DNA from: Antedon mediterranea
Taxonomy: Eukaryota; Echinodermata; Crinoidea; Comatulida; Antedonidae
Direction: 5' to 3'
DNA: 64,000 nucleotides
Assembly: GCF_964355755.1 (NCBI RefSeq)
Contig: NC_092675.1
Coordinates: 23,972,412-24,036,411, forward strand
Positions 46,682 to 57,500 of this stretch are shown piece by piece. The notes below the pieces were generated by a model that was not told the DNA's origin, ran no database searches, and saw only the letters and a program-made list of their open reading frames with translations. Numbering within the stretch: position 1 is the first letter of the stretch; every line of letters begins with the position of its first letter. Both the position numbers and the translations under genes were made by a program.

Positions 46682-48753
46682 ATGTATTTTACTGTGCTCT
46701 TTTCGGCTGTACTCTGTATTGAGCCTGCTTTTGCGAGTTCTCAATTATATACAGTGGTTTCACAACGTTCTCTTCTGGGCTGGAGTTACCAGCTTCTTAA
46801 CATCGATCGTGCTGGATGTTTGTTGGCTTGTTCCAGGAAAGTTTACTGTTGGTCTGTTAACTACAGTAAACAGAATCGTTTGTGTCAAATGAATACAAAT
46901 GTACAAGACAAAGCATCTACAGCAGATTTTCAACAAGATCTTTCATATGAATATATAGAGAAGGTAGGCCTATAGTTACAGAACTATTTAAACTTTACTT
47001 CTTATTAACATCATCATTGAGCGAGCGAGTGGCCGAGCGGTTAAGAAGACAGCGGAACCGTATTTACGTAGCCATAGCATCAGCAAGGGTTCAAGGCTCA
47101 CTCGCTCCATGGTTCTGGTGATGGACCAAATCTTCTCGGATAGGGACTATAAACCGTAGGTCCAGTGTGCACCTCTAGCTCATGTGCACTTTAAAGAACC
47201 TAGTACATCTTTCGAGACGAGTAGGGGGTTACCCCGGTGCACCAGCAACTGGTCATAACTGAGCCCTCTTTGACTGAAGAGGTCACCTAGTATAAATAAA
47301 TAATACAGTACAAACTTCAACAATTATTATAATGAACTCATAGAATTTTAACAGTCTTTTATTGTATAAATTGTATTTCTTATTTAGGTATTGGATGACA
47401 GCTTGAATCACCGTGAGTATAATCAATTTTTCTTTGATAGACTACAAGTTTCAAACATGTTTTGAGTAAGAACTACAGCATGTCCTATAGCTGTTCCTTA
47501 GCCGTTATTCTTATTTTTTACTGCCAAGAAAAACTTTATAACTAAATCCACAAAGTAAATTGGCAGAAAACTAAGTGTGTGTTTTTTTACCAACCAGAAC
47601 AACAGGAAGACAAACGTAGTTGCTGTGCTGTTACACGATCTAAATTTCAATATAGCTTCCGGCCAGAAATTATTTCAAGAGTTGAAAACTAAAAATTATC
47701 TCGAAAATCACTCATAACTCTGTTAATTTAGAAATGCCGCAAGTTTAGATTATTTAATAAAAAACGTTTTTAACTAACCTCTTTTAAGTCACATCGACCA
47801 TAATTGTCTTTTTTTCAGATGATGTTTTTTCTATTTTAACTATTTCTACTTACGAAGTAGCATCCAGTACGTGTACCAATAACTTAGGTTCGCTTGCATC
47901 GTATGAACAACTTTACAACGCGTATCAACCACGTATGGACAACTGTTTCGAAGGATGGCTGATTAGTGGTGAGATAGCCTTCATCGAAATCAGCGGAGAC
48001 AAATGCACATTGAATTCACCAGATCAACGAAGTAATGTTTTCCCAGACAAAACATATGAAAGTGGCTATTATTGTTACAGAGGATATAATCAACTATTAG
48101 GTTTATTTGATTATATTCCGAAAACCCAACGAATTATAAGGCTAACCGGTTTAAATTCAGATAAACTGAACGGCAGTGAAGCTGAGGCAAGATGCAGTGA
48201 CGGTGGTACTGGTGGTCGGCTGGCGACTCCTTTTGAGGTTTTTAACGCATCATACTCACTAGGTGTTGATCTTTGTACAGATGGCTGGTTCTTGAGAGGA
48301 TTGGCGGGAAATCCTTGCTCGGGGAATACTCCATCGACATTTTGGCTTTATCCAACTGGTAACTTCATTTGGTTACAAGATCCATCAACAGAATGGTTTG
48401 CAATGTGTTATATTCCTTTACCAAACCATAGTATCACGTATCAAGATCCATTTCCCTCTCATCGTGTGATGTACGTACGCGGAATTGAAAGATACCAGCT
48501 TACGTACCAGGATGCTAAGGATAGATGCTCTGGTTACACTGATGGAGCACTGGCAACAAGTGAACAAGTAGAGGCGTCACAATTAGCTGGTTATGATTGC
48601 TGTAACTATGGCTGGGTTGATCAAGGAACAAGGGTCATGTATCCTGTAACGCATTATATAGCACATGAGTGCGATATTAATAATGCGCGGTCAGCGGGTG
48701 CTAATTCTAAATACGACGGGTTTTGTTACATTGCTGCCCCTACCCGGAAATAA
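46682..48753 (+). CDS. Secreted PAN plus three Link-domain protein
   Basis: Exons 46682-46963, 47388-47412 and 47819-48753 join in phase to 413 residues. It opens with a signal peptide (MYFTVLFSAVLCIEPAFA, cleavage after AFA). Residues ~22-94 are PAN/apple-like, with the spacing CLLACSRKVYCWSVNY..LC. Three Link modules follow (about 115-191, 223-301 and 331-409). Each shows the pattern C-x-G-x-LA(S/T)-x-E-x(5,7)-A ... C-x(1,3)-GW ... C ... C, for example GGRLATPFEVFNAS with LCTDGWF, and GALATSEQVEAS with CCNYGWV. Link modules bind hyaluronan or other glycans in TSG-6, aggrecan and CD44, so an extracellular matrix or glycan-binding role is likely. All three modules share one exon, unlike the usual one exon per module. 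AATAAA lies at 48858. An upstream in-frame TTG was rejected as start. Confidence 0.8.
47020..47305 (+). mobile_element. tRNA-derived SINE, copy 2
   Basis: Same head and body as 43328-43645, in intron 1 of the Link-domain gene. The anticodon-side region is slightly altered (AAGAAGACAG) and ~30 bp of the body is missing. Confidence 0.85.
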
Positions 48754-49173
48754 CTTATTCAGAAACTGGTAATACTTGGGTTAAATAAGCATTAGTTATT
48801 TGTATCCAAGGACGCGTGCTCCCGCATTTGACATTCTCGAATGAATAGCTAATTAAGAATAAATTAAATAAAATATTTTAAAAGTTGTTTTATAAAATCG
48901 TTATAAACTTTGTCAGCATAATTCATGTTTATATCACTAATATTATAAAGAAATAAAAAATGTACATTTTCAGTAATTATTTAACTTTGAACATTTATAT
49001 CTCAATATCTTATGTCTATATCCGAACCTTTGTTTAAAAAAGTTAAAATGTTATAAATATTTGACTTTCATAAACTTAAAGTTACTTCTTTTATGGTTGA
49101 ATATGTTACTGGTTTACTACCAAAGTCTGTTTCAATGTTATTTTCAAATCGTTTATTAGATCATACCTATAAC
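48754..49173. other. 3' flank of Link-domain gene
   Basis: AT-rich, with a polyadenylation signal at 48858. Nothing else recognised. Confidence 0.5.
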
Positions 49174-49490
49174 ATGAGTGAGTGAGTGGCCGAGCGGTTA
49201 AGACAGTGGAACCGTAATTACGTAGCCATAATATCGGCAGGGGTTCGAGGCTCACTCACTCCATGGTTCTGGTGGTAGAACGAGTCTTCTCGGATAAGGA
49301 CTATAAACCGTAGGTCCAGTGTACACATCTAGCTCGTGTGCACTTTAAAGAACCTAGTACATCTTTCGAGACGAGTAGGGGGTTACCCATGTGTATTAGT
49401 ACATCACAGCCACTGATCACCAACTGGGCCCTCTGGGAGACCAGTCTTTGACTGAAGAGGTTACCCAGTAAATATAAATGTCAATCAATT
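49174..49490 (+). mobile_element. tRNA-derived SINE, copy 3
   Basis: Closest to copy 1, with the same A-box, B-box and conserved body. The tail is AAATATAAATGTCAATCAAT. Confidence 0.85.
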
Positions 49491-49667
49491 AATCAACATA
49501 AGAAATCCACATAAATTGTATGTTCCGTTTGTTAAACTTAGAAAAAGCCAGTTTTTTATTACTTATTTAGGACCAACGTATTGGAATAATCTAATAATAA
49601 TACAACTACCATAAATCATTTATATACTGTAAATTCATTTAGAAAGAATATAAAAACCCTTTATTTA

Positions 49668-50330
49668 CCTCCGCCAAGGAGGTACATGTAATCGGTAGCG
49701 TGTGTTTGTTTGTTTGTTAGCAGGATAACTCAAAAAGTAATTACAAGATCTTTACCAATGAATATACAGATAGATATGTGGTCAAGGACCATTCCATTAC
49801 ATTTATTGGGACCATGGTCCCAATTTTGGACCACTTTTTATTAGTATACTTTTCAGACCTGCTAGTGTTAAAAAAGATAAAACAGAATTTGTCAAAAGCC
49901 GGCGAGAAGTCTTAAAGTAACAAGTAAACTGAAATTGCATTTTCTCGAGAACTACTACTTGTCCAAAAAACTTTTTTTGTACAAGAGGCAAAAGTTATAA
50001 TTTGTGATTTGTAATTTTAAAACATAATTTGATTTAATGTGCACGTTTTTTGATGCGAGTAGTTTAAAAACCCTATTTCTTTTCAAATTCACTCGTTTGA
50101 TTTTCGCGTTGCTGTTCTATTGTTAGTCAACTGAAGCTATCGTTAATTGAAAGGCTTGTTATATAACCATTACACCAAACTCGCATACACATGCTTGTAG
50201 TGAAATTAGCCTAAATCACAAACAGATTAAGACACACACAAATATATATATATTTTTTTACCGGAGAATTCTTATGTAGGAGAATTTTACAGAGGCGGAG
50301 GTATGCACTCTCGGAGTGTCTTTCTAGTTT
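49668..50330. mobile_element. Interspersed repeat with CCTCCGCCAAGGAGG start
   Basis: Begins CCTCCGCCAAGGAGGTACAT, has a TTTGTTTGTTTGTTAGCAGG stretch, and ends GGCGGAGGTATGCACTCTCG followed by GTGTCTTTCTAGTTT. I recognise this pairing as a repeat common in marine animal genomes but cannot name its class. No coding capacity. Confidence 0.6.
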
Positions 50331-51200
50331 ATCTTGTTACCAAACCTACTAATTAATGTGTACGGTACTGTTCTTATTTAGTTTTATTATTATTTTAGGG
50401 GTCATTGTGAGACAAATTTTACTTTTAATTTTGATCCCTAAGATGGTTTTATATAAATTGTTGATTATTGTTTATTGAATTATTGTTTGTAATGACCATC
50501 TTAAATAAATGTTTATTGAAACTTGATATACCGTACTAATGAAATGTATTAACGTATTCGGAAACTATTTTATTTGAGATACGCGAGAGACAAGTTGAAA
50601 ATCATAAAGTTTACATAACATTGCCGTATTTTTAAAATTCATACAATAGGTATAGTATTAGAAGAACAAAATACGCCTTTTTTTAAAGTACAGTCCATCA
50701 TTAAGTAGATTAGTGATTAGTTGAACAGTCTACCTTATTACAATTTGTCAATATAATTAATGTTATAAGAAATGAAAACAAATTGTTAATAACAATATTT
50801 ATACAATTTAGAAAATTACTCACTTTTATTATTGTCATACAGTATGGTTGTTTATATAATAACTTTTTAAAGATATATCATAAGTGTATTAGTGATTAAG
50901 TTAAATTAAGTATTTAGATCAATGGAAATGAAATGAAATATAAAGAAAAGAAAAAGGACTCTTTTATTACTATCTTATTGTTGTTTATACCATAATCATA
51001 AATAAGTAATTAGCAAACTTACACACAGAGAATTTATATCTCAACAACGATGAGCAATGTTTATTACCTCTATACCTAATGTACGGTATACATTAATATT
51101 TTATTTGCATATGGCATACCCAGCACAAGATATCCACATCTTCTCGGGATTATGCCTTCCTCCATAGCCTATATATATACGGTAGGTCTTTGCCTGATTT

Positions 51201-51208
<8 letters not shown>
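50331..51208. other. AT-rich intergenic DNA
   Basis: No exon on either strand. A segment at about 50395-50530 ending AAATAAATGTTTATTGAAAC may be a retroelement tail. Confidence 0.4.

Positions 51209-51252
<44 letters not shown>
51209..51252. repeat. (TA)n microsatellite
   Basis: About 22 TA steps directly beside the 3' end of the Penelope-like fragment. Another short TA run lies at 52111-52131 beyond its other end. Confidence 0.95.
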
Positions 51253-51257
<5 letters not shown>

Positions 51258-51286
51258 ATAACAGCAGAAAACTTGGTTACTTCATT

Positions 51287-51359
51287 GTTTTAATCACTAC
51301 AAATTTGTTTCGTACGACCAGCATGTAGCTGGCCGCACTCTTCAGGTGAAATATAAAAC
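51287..51359 (-). ncRNA. Hammerhead ribozyme (type I, Penelope-like element)
   Basis: On the minus strand the core CTGAAGA (C3-U4-G5-A6-N7-G8-A9) is followed by an 11-bp stem II, GTGCGGCCAGC with GCTGGTCGTAC (two G-U pairs, TACAT loop). Next come GAA and a very short stem III made by ACAAATTTGT. The cleavage base is A at 51298, with the cut falling between 51298 and 51297. Stem I closes with TCAC/GTGA, an internal loop, then GTTTTA/TAAAAC. All universally conserved hammerhead positions are present. Minimal stem III and an internal loop in stem I are typical of the ribozymes known in Penelope-like elements and retrozymes. It lies just 3' of the endonuclease frame, where the element's terminal repeat is expected. 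Confidence 0.88.
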
Positions 51360-51433
51360 ATAAGTGACACAGTTGTCTCATAGTGCTTAATAGAAGTGAG
51401 TCATCGGGAAGTCGTATACAATAGCCTATTGTT

Positions 51434-52078
51434 TTAGATAAACTGTTTGGATCTGCAATTTAGTAAGAATTTTTTCCTACGTCTACAAGTAGAGACTAAC
51501 TCGTTCTTACGGTTCAGTGAGCATAGCTCTGGTTGACATATAATAACATACTTTTCATATATACATAAATTACATCTTTTGTTAATATTTGAGTAAGGTT
51601 TGCATTTCTTTATAATTTTCCATTTAATTGAGTAATTTGTTTTAGAGTCTTTAGGCCTAAGTGTCCATATATATTTACTGAGTTCCGTTGCATTTCTTAG
51701 TTTTTCGTTCCGGAATGAAGACGTATGGTTTCTGTATCTAGTTTTAAACTGGTTTTCAGTTAGTCCGACATATGTTTCTTCTTTTGATGAATCTTCTCTC
51801 TTTACTGTAGCTTGGTAAACTACACCTTTTGTTAGGCAGTTACCTGGGAGCGGGCATTCATTGGGATTGCGGCAGTTACATCCGCTTGTTTTCGCGTTGG
51901 TTTCAGTAGACTTTTCTTTGGCTATCACATATTTGTTGTGTGCGTTAATTACTTTGTCTACGCTGGGCATGCAACTATAGCTTAGTTTCAAGGTATTTTT
52001 GTTAAATATTTTTCTGAGCTTGTTGCCGGCAGGAAAACAATCTTCTACCTCTAATGCTCTACCTTGGTATTGAGCACT
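51434..52078 (-). pseudogene. Penelope-like retroelement, 3' fragment with GIY-YIG endonuclease
   Basis: Continuous minus-strand frame of 214 codons, open from just after a TAG at 52079-52081 and with no ATG. It contains FPAGNKLRKIF, LSYSCMPSV, a Cys cluster (CNCRNPNECPLPGNC), then a GIY-YIG nuclease core beginning VVYQATV and YVGLTENQFKTRYRNH, ELSKYIW, CNLC and a final STCRRRKKFLL. This order is that of the C-terminal endonuclease region of endonuclease-bearing Penelope-like elements. The reverse transcriptase upstream is absent, so the copy is 5'-truncated, as reverse-transcribed insertions often are. A host GIY-YIG protein such as SLX1 is unlikely given the Cys cluster and the adjoining hammerhead ribozyme. 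The nuclease part has no internal stop, so the insertion looks young. Confidence 0.88.
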
Positions 52079-52131
52079 CTATCCAAACGGTCTGAAAATT
52101 TTAACCTGAATATATATATATATATATGTAT

Positions 52132-52977
52132 ATATAATTCTCTTTTCTTTTGTCCATCCAACAATCATCATAATCCTTTTTTTTTGTCTTGTGTGAGTTC
52201 ATCTCACGTTTATTTAAATTCTCATTGGTGAATATATTATATACATATAAGTACATTTGTGACAATTAAAAGTAAGTGTTTAAAGTAGTTAAAATAGGCC
52301 TACAGGTATATTTACATAATAAGATGCTTGAATTCAGTATTAACCATATTTGTTTTCATTTAAAATTTTAGTTACGATGTTAATTAAAATGTAAAAATGA
52401 GAAATGGCGGTAAAATACATGGTTCAAATGTTTTTGTTAAACTATCTTATTTGTGATCTTATTTGTGTTCGATAGAGAGGCTATAAACTCAGAGGAGGAA
52501 AATGTAGTATCCTCCCTTTTCACCAAATAAAAAGGATGAAATGAAAAAAGAGGAATGCAAAAGTTTGAAAGTTAGATATTTAGAATGATAGCGTGCAATG
52601 ATATAATATTTAATTTTAATCTTAAAGCTCTCTGTGCTTATTTGAGTTTCTCCGGGTACAAGGGATTAACTATTAATTTGATTCATATTTTGTCAACATA
52701 TTTTGAATTTTGCTTTGTGTAAATAAATAAATGAATGAATCTTAATTTTTTTACCTTATCATTTCTGTATACTATTTTGTATTGTTACTGCTATGGAGGA
52801 AAATAAATGTCTTTTGAAATGAAATGAAAAATTGAAGTAAGCTGGGCCTATTCTATATTTGAAAACCTTTAAGAGACAGAAGGCAGTTCCTTAATTACGT
52901 TATTCTTATTTTTCTTTATTACCATGAAGAACATACAGACCTTACCTAAAAAAATTCACGAAGTAAATGGCAAGCTA
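52132..52977. other. AT-rich intergenic DNA
   Basis: No gene recognised. A stretch ending GTAAATAAATAAATGAATG near 52740 looks like a retroelement 3' tail. Confidence 0.4.
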
Positions 52978-53475
52978 AAGATGTTTTGTCCCTTTGACTA
53001 ATTCAAAAAAAAATAAAAAATAAAAGATTTCGAAAAAAGTTGGTCATTTTTAAGGATTTAAATAGTTATTAACTTTCACCAAAAATCATTTAACTGAAAT
53101 ACAGACGTTTTTTGTTCAAAAATTAACACATATCTCATAATGCAACGCACTTGTTTTGCTACTCTGTGTGCATAATCATAAAACTTCCTCACGATCTGTA
53201 CACCTTCTCAACCGTGACGAGTTGTAAACAATCCTAATTAGCATCATGCATAATGCATACTCGTGGTTTAAAATCTTAGTTTACTTTCGCTCTCGACGAT
53301 TTTCCAGACGATCAAATCAATCAAATTTATTTTACCTGTTAATTACATAAACTTGTTGTTTCTGGCTCAAATTTTCGACTTATGGTGAATAACTTTAATA
53401 ATACTTTAATATGGAAAATTTAAATTTAGAATATTTTGACCTTCATTTTTTGTGTTTCAAGGGGAAATACATCTT
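52978..53475. mobile_element. MITE, AAGATGTATTGTCCC family (long form)
   Basis: Same interior as 45279-45819. Ends are mutated (AAGATGTTTTGTCCC at the left, AAATACATCTT at the right), TA flanks retained. Confidence 0.75.
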
Positions 53476-54522
53476 TAAAGTAACTTACCCAGTAGCATGA
53501 AGACAAACAATATATATAGACCTAATCAAATTTAAATAAACGTAAGTTCATTTATAAGGTTAACATTTAAAGTACGTTACGATTCACAAGACGATTACTC
53601 AACATTTTGATACAGCGTGTCTGTCTAAACAACGAAGTCTATAAAATGTATTGTCCTCCAAAACACGAAACATTAGCATGAATAAAATAACATTTTGTAG
53701 ATAATAACGTTATTCACCTTTGCTGAAAAAACGCAAAACATTATTGATTTTGCTTATAAAAAATCTTTTTTGTAATCTCCTGCAGTCGAGAGACGTGTTT
53801 TTTCCGGAGCTCGGTACCCGATATTTTTAAATTGTTTGACACGCCAACCGGCTTAAATGACTGTTTGATGTTAACTTTCTTTTCCTTTTGTTACTGATTG
53901 TAGAAAAATTAAAAGCAGTCAAACACATCGATAATACATACTTTTGTCAGGAGCCAGCAATGATGTTTTTGAATGAATTAAAAAAATTTCCGATTATTAA
54001 GGAAACACGTAACAGTTTACTTGGGGGTTTTTTTTGCCATGATTTTAATGGATTTTTCCTTCTATTATGGTAATTATTGATTTACATTAGCATGTTGTGG
54101 AATGATATTGGCTACCGTAGCTCTCTTGGATGGAGATGATGCCAGAATAACCATGTGTTGAACTGTGTATCCAATAAGGAGTCCAATCAGGGAGATTGTG
54201 GGCTCAGGATAAGTAAACCATTATGTTTTCAATCTCGGTAAGTACAGGCCTAATACGATTTGCCTTCGATAAGATGGTATCTAATAACGAATGAATGAAT
54301 TATGAATCTTCATAATTAAATTACTGTCTTTTCCAATAAAAATGTTTGCGCGTACGTAAGTACGCTCTCAAAAAGAATAATATAAGAAGAAGAAGAACAA
54401 GCGTAGAACGCCGTTAAACTCGCGTTATGTTTTTGCGTCGAGCAGCAAGTTTTGAAGTTGAACGTTGTAGGCCTATAGTTATTTGTCCACCACGCCTAAT
54501 ATCCTAATATTGAACAAGAATC
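53476..54522. other. Upstream region of the tetraspanin gene
   Basis: A 61-codon frame at 53888 starts with a non-ATG codon and has no similarity I recognise. The 150 bp before the start codon (54340-54522) are relatively CpG-rich and probably contain the promoter. Confidence 0.4.
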
Positions 54523-57500
54523 ATGGTTAATTGTAGTCGTATACTGCTAATATTCGTTAATCTTATCATTCTGGTGAGTTTAAAATTTTACTTTAAAGTT
54601 AAATTGTTTTAAACTGTGCTGGATGCATCTGTGCATCGTGTGGCCCCAGCCCAGCAGTCAGTTATCAGTATATTGATTTAATAGTCCTACTTTGCAGACT
54701 TTGGGTACGTAATATCCGCTCTTTCGTTAACAGTTTCAAGAAAAGATTAGATCAAAGTGGGGTTATGTAGCCTACCTAGGGCCTAGGCTAGGCATAAATA
54801 GGCTAGGCCTTAGGCTAGGCCTAGGTCTGACCATTTGCCATTACTATCAAATAAGTATACCTAGGCCTAATAATAGACAAAGGCTTACCTTTTATTATAC
54901 GGAATTAGTGATTAACTTTATTAAACTAGAAAATGACCCATTCAAAGTCTGATTTTACTGACAATACATCTTTAACTGTTGAAAGGGATATCCAAGTCTA
55001 TATAACACGCTCAGTCTCAGATATATTATTATTGTATTAATTAAATTACAGATAATTGGGATATGTGCAATTGGCATGTCTTGGTATGTTTTATCTCACT
55101 CGACTAATTTACCAGCTGAGTTACAGTTTCTACAAGGAGCAAAGGTATTGGAATGAATAGTCGTTTATATCATGTTTATGTTAATATACGTATTCATAGA
55201 CATAACTGGACCTTTTATTTACTACAGTTTTATATATGTGCTCTAGCCAAAGATCCGGTAAGCCTAATTTAGGCTTACCTTTAAACTATGGTGGTTCAGA
55301 TACTTTGCCGATTGCATCAATGCATTACTTTAAATAAAACATTGTCGTTCGTCGCGATGTATTTCTGCTGATGATGTTACCCCGAAATGCCGGTGAAGTC
55401 TACTGTCGTGATTGGATAATAGTCATCATTCATCCCAGACAAATCAGAACCAGTTTTAAACCATGGACACCGACCGATGATATCTGAACATTGCCGATTT
55501 GACTGAGACGGAGGTCCCGATTTCGTCGGTTACTTCTGCCTCCAATTTTATTAGAACTTAAATTTAACATTTTCATTATTCTGGCCTATATTATTATTAT
55601 AATATTTTAATGATGGTCTTCGATTAGGCCTTAACGTGTTTTTTTTTATAGAAATAAGGTTCCGACATACTGTACAGTTTCAGAAGGGGCTCTTCATGGT
55701 GCCTACGCGCATGCGAAAACTAATTTGATAATATATAGCCGTAACCGTACTATATACATTTTGACAATTCTGTTACCTCTTTTGTCAGATTGTTACATTT
55801 GCTGGCTTAGTATTAGGAGCATTTTTGTTTGTAATTGGTGAGTCGTCATTTTTTTTCATGATATTTATTAAATTAATTGTACTGTAATAATACAGTTCAT
55901 GCTTTTTCAATATGCTTATAGCTATCTAGGCCTAAATGCTTTGCACGACTGTGGATCATGATCAATTATAAACAACAACAAATAGATAACAATGACAATT
56001 TCAAATTATTTTACATTTATGCGTTCGATTTTTTGAAAAGTTATTTTTATTCTTGTCTGAACACAATCGCATGATAATATATACACGCAGTTGTGGTGTG
56101 TCGATTGTATTGCTGAGAATACTACGGTAATATGCCTATAGTTTATTATGTTTAGATTCAACCTGTTAGTGGCGGTTTCATCGCTGTTTGTTGATAACTG
56201 AATAAAATAAAAAAAATAATAAATAAAAATATTATAGAGGTTAACGGATGATAGCCACTGACACATTTGTTAATATTTAGTTTTTTATATTGCCGCAATT
56301 GATTTGACCTAATAGCAAAGATAGCCTACTAAAAATTAGTACTGATTTAATTTTGTTTTTAATGATCAACGAAGGCCTTACTGGTGGATTTGGAGCTGCT
56401 GTACAGAATGTTACTCTGTTAAAAACAGTAAGTATGTCCTGTTTAGTCTACAAAAAAGTGTTTATTATTAGATGATTACGAGAACAAAACCCCGGCTATC
56501 AAAACATGTGAATTAGTCATATAAATTTCATAATTTCCAAGTTACTCTCAACAAGTAGGCTTACCTCTCTCGATCCGCCTCTGGTTCGTGTTTAGGGCCT
56601 AATACATTTTAATTCTTTTTACTATTTTTTTCCAGTACATATTCATACTCTCACTTGTAGTGACATTGCAGTTGGCAGTAGGGATCTATATCGCCGTGAT
56701 GAACGAAGAGGTAATCAGATTCACTATGTCGGTCGGTTGGTCGGTCGTTTGATCGTAAACAATAACTAGAGCACGCGAGTATATGACCTTGTTTTTATTG
56801 TATATACATTTAGATAAGTCAGAATAGCCTAAGCATTGGAACGTCAAGAAATCTTCACTGTTTTCCAGCACTGGTTTTTATTGCTTGTAAGGGGTGGAAT
56901 TTCTTCAGCTCCATTAAGCAAAATTAAAACAAAATAATGCACGATCTTATTTTCAGAAAGTTCTTCTGGAAGTCTGGAAGAAAATGGATGAAGTCAGTAT
57001 AGATGTGGTTCAATCACAGGTATTCAATTTCTATTTAAATTCTTATTTTACAGAATTTTGTAAGGACAATACATTGCGGTTTGTCTCCAAAGAAAGCTGT
57101 AACTTCTGATCAACCATACACCGATACCAATTAATGATAAACCATAATTATAAAAATATACCAGAAATGATCTAGGCCTACCTTTTTAACATTGATGATG
57201 TGTAATAAACAATCAAGAAAAGTTAAACAAATATTTACTTTTGTTTTTGAAAATCTGCATGTAGGGCCTATTATTTTTAAATCGTTTCCTAAACTAAATA
57301 ACTTATTGTGTTCAGATGAACTGCTGCGGATTCAATAGTACATCAGAATATTCACCAGGATCTGTTCCAGACTCCTGCATCGACCCGGATTCTGAACAAC
57401 TGTATGACGTAAGTAAACAACTGCACGGCACTGTAATCTCTGTCCACACCCACTCTTGTTAGAAGAGAGTTAGAATCCGAGTTACAACCTCCGTAAGTAC

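Noticed and set aside
47935-48753. Single-exon gene starting at the internal ATG of the Link protein
   Set aside because: The frame extends upstream to a good acceptor at 47818 and joins in phase to a signal-peptide exon, completing the first Link module.
51434-52078. Host GIY-YIG nuclease gene (SLX1-like)
   Set aside because: No start codon, Penelope-type Cys cluster and terminal motifs, and an adjacent hammerhead ribozyme all point to a retroelement.
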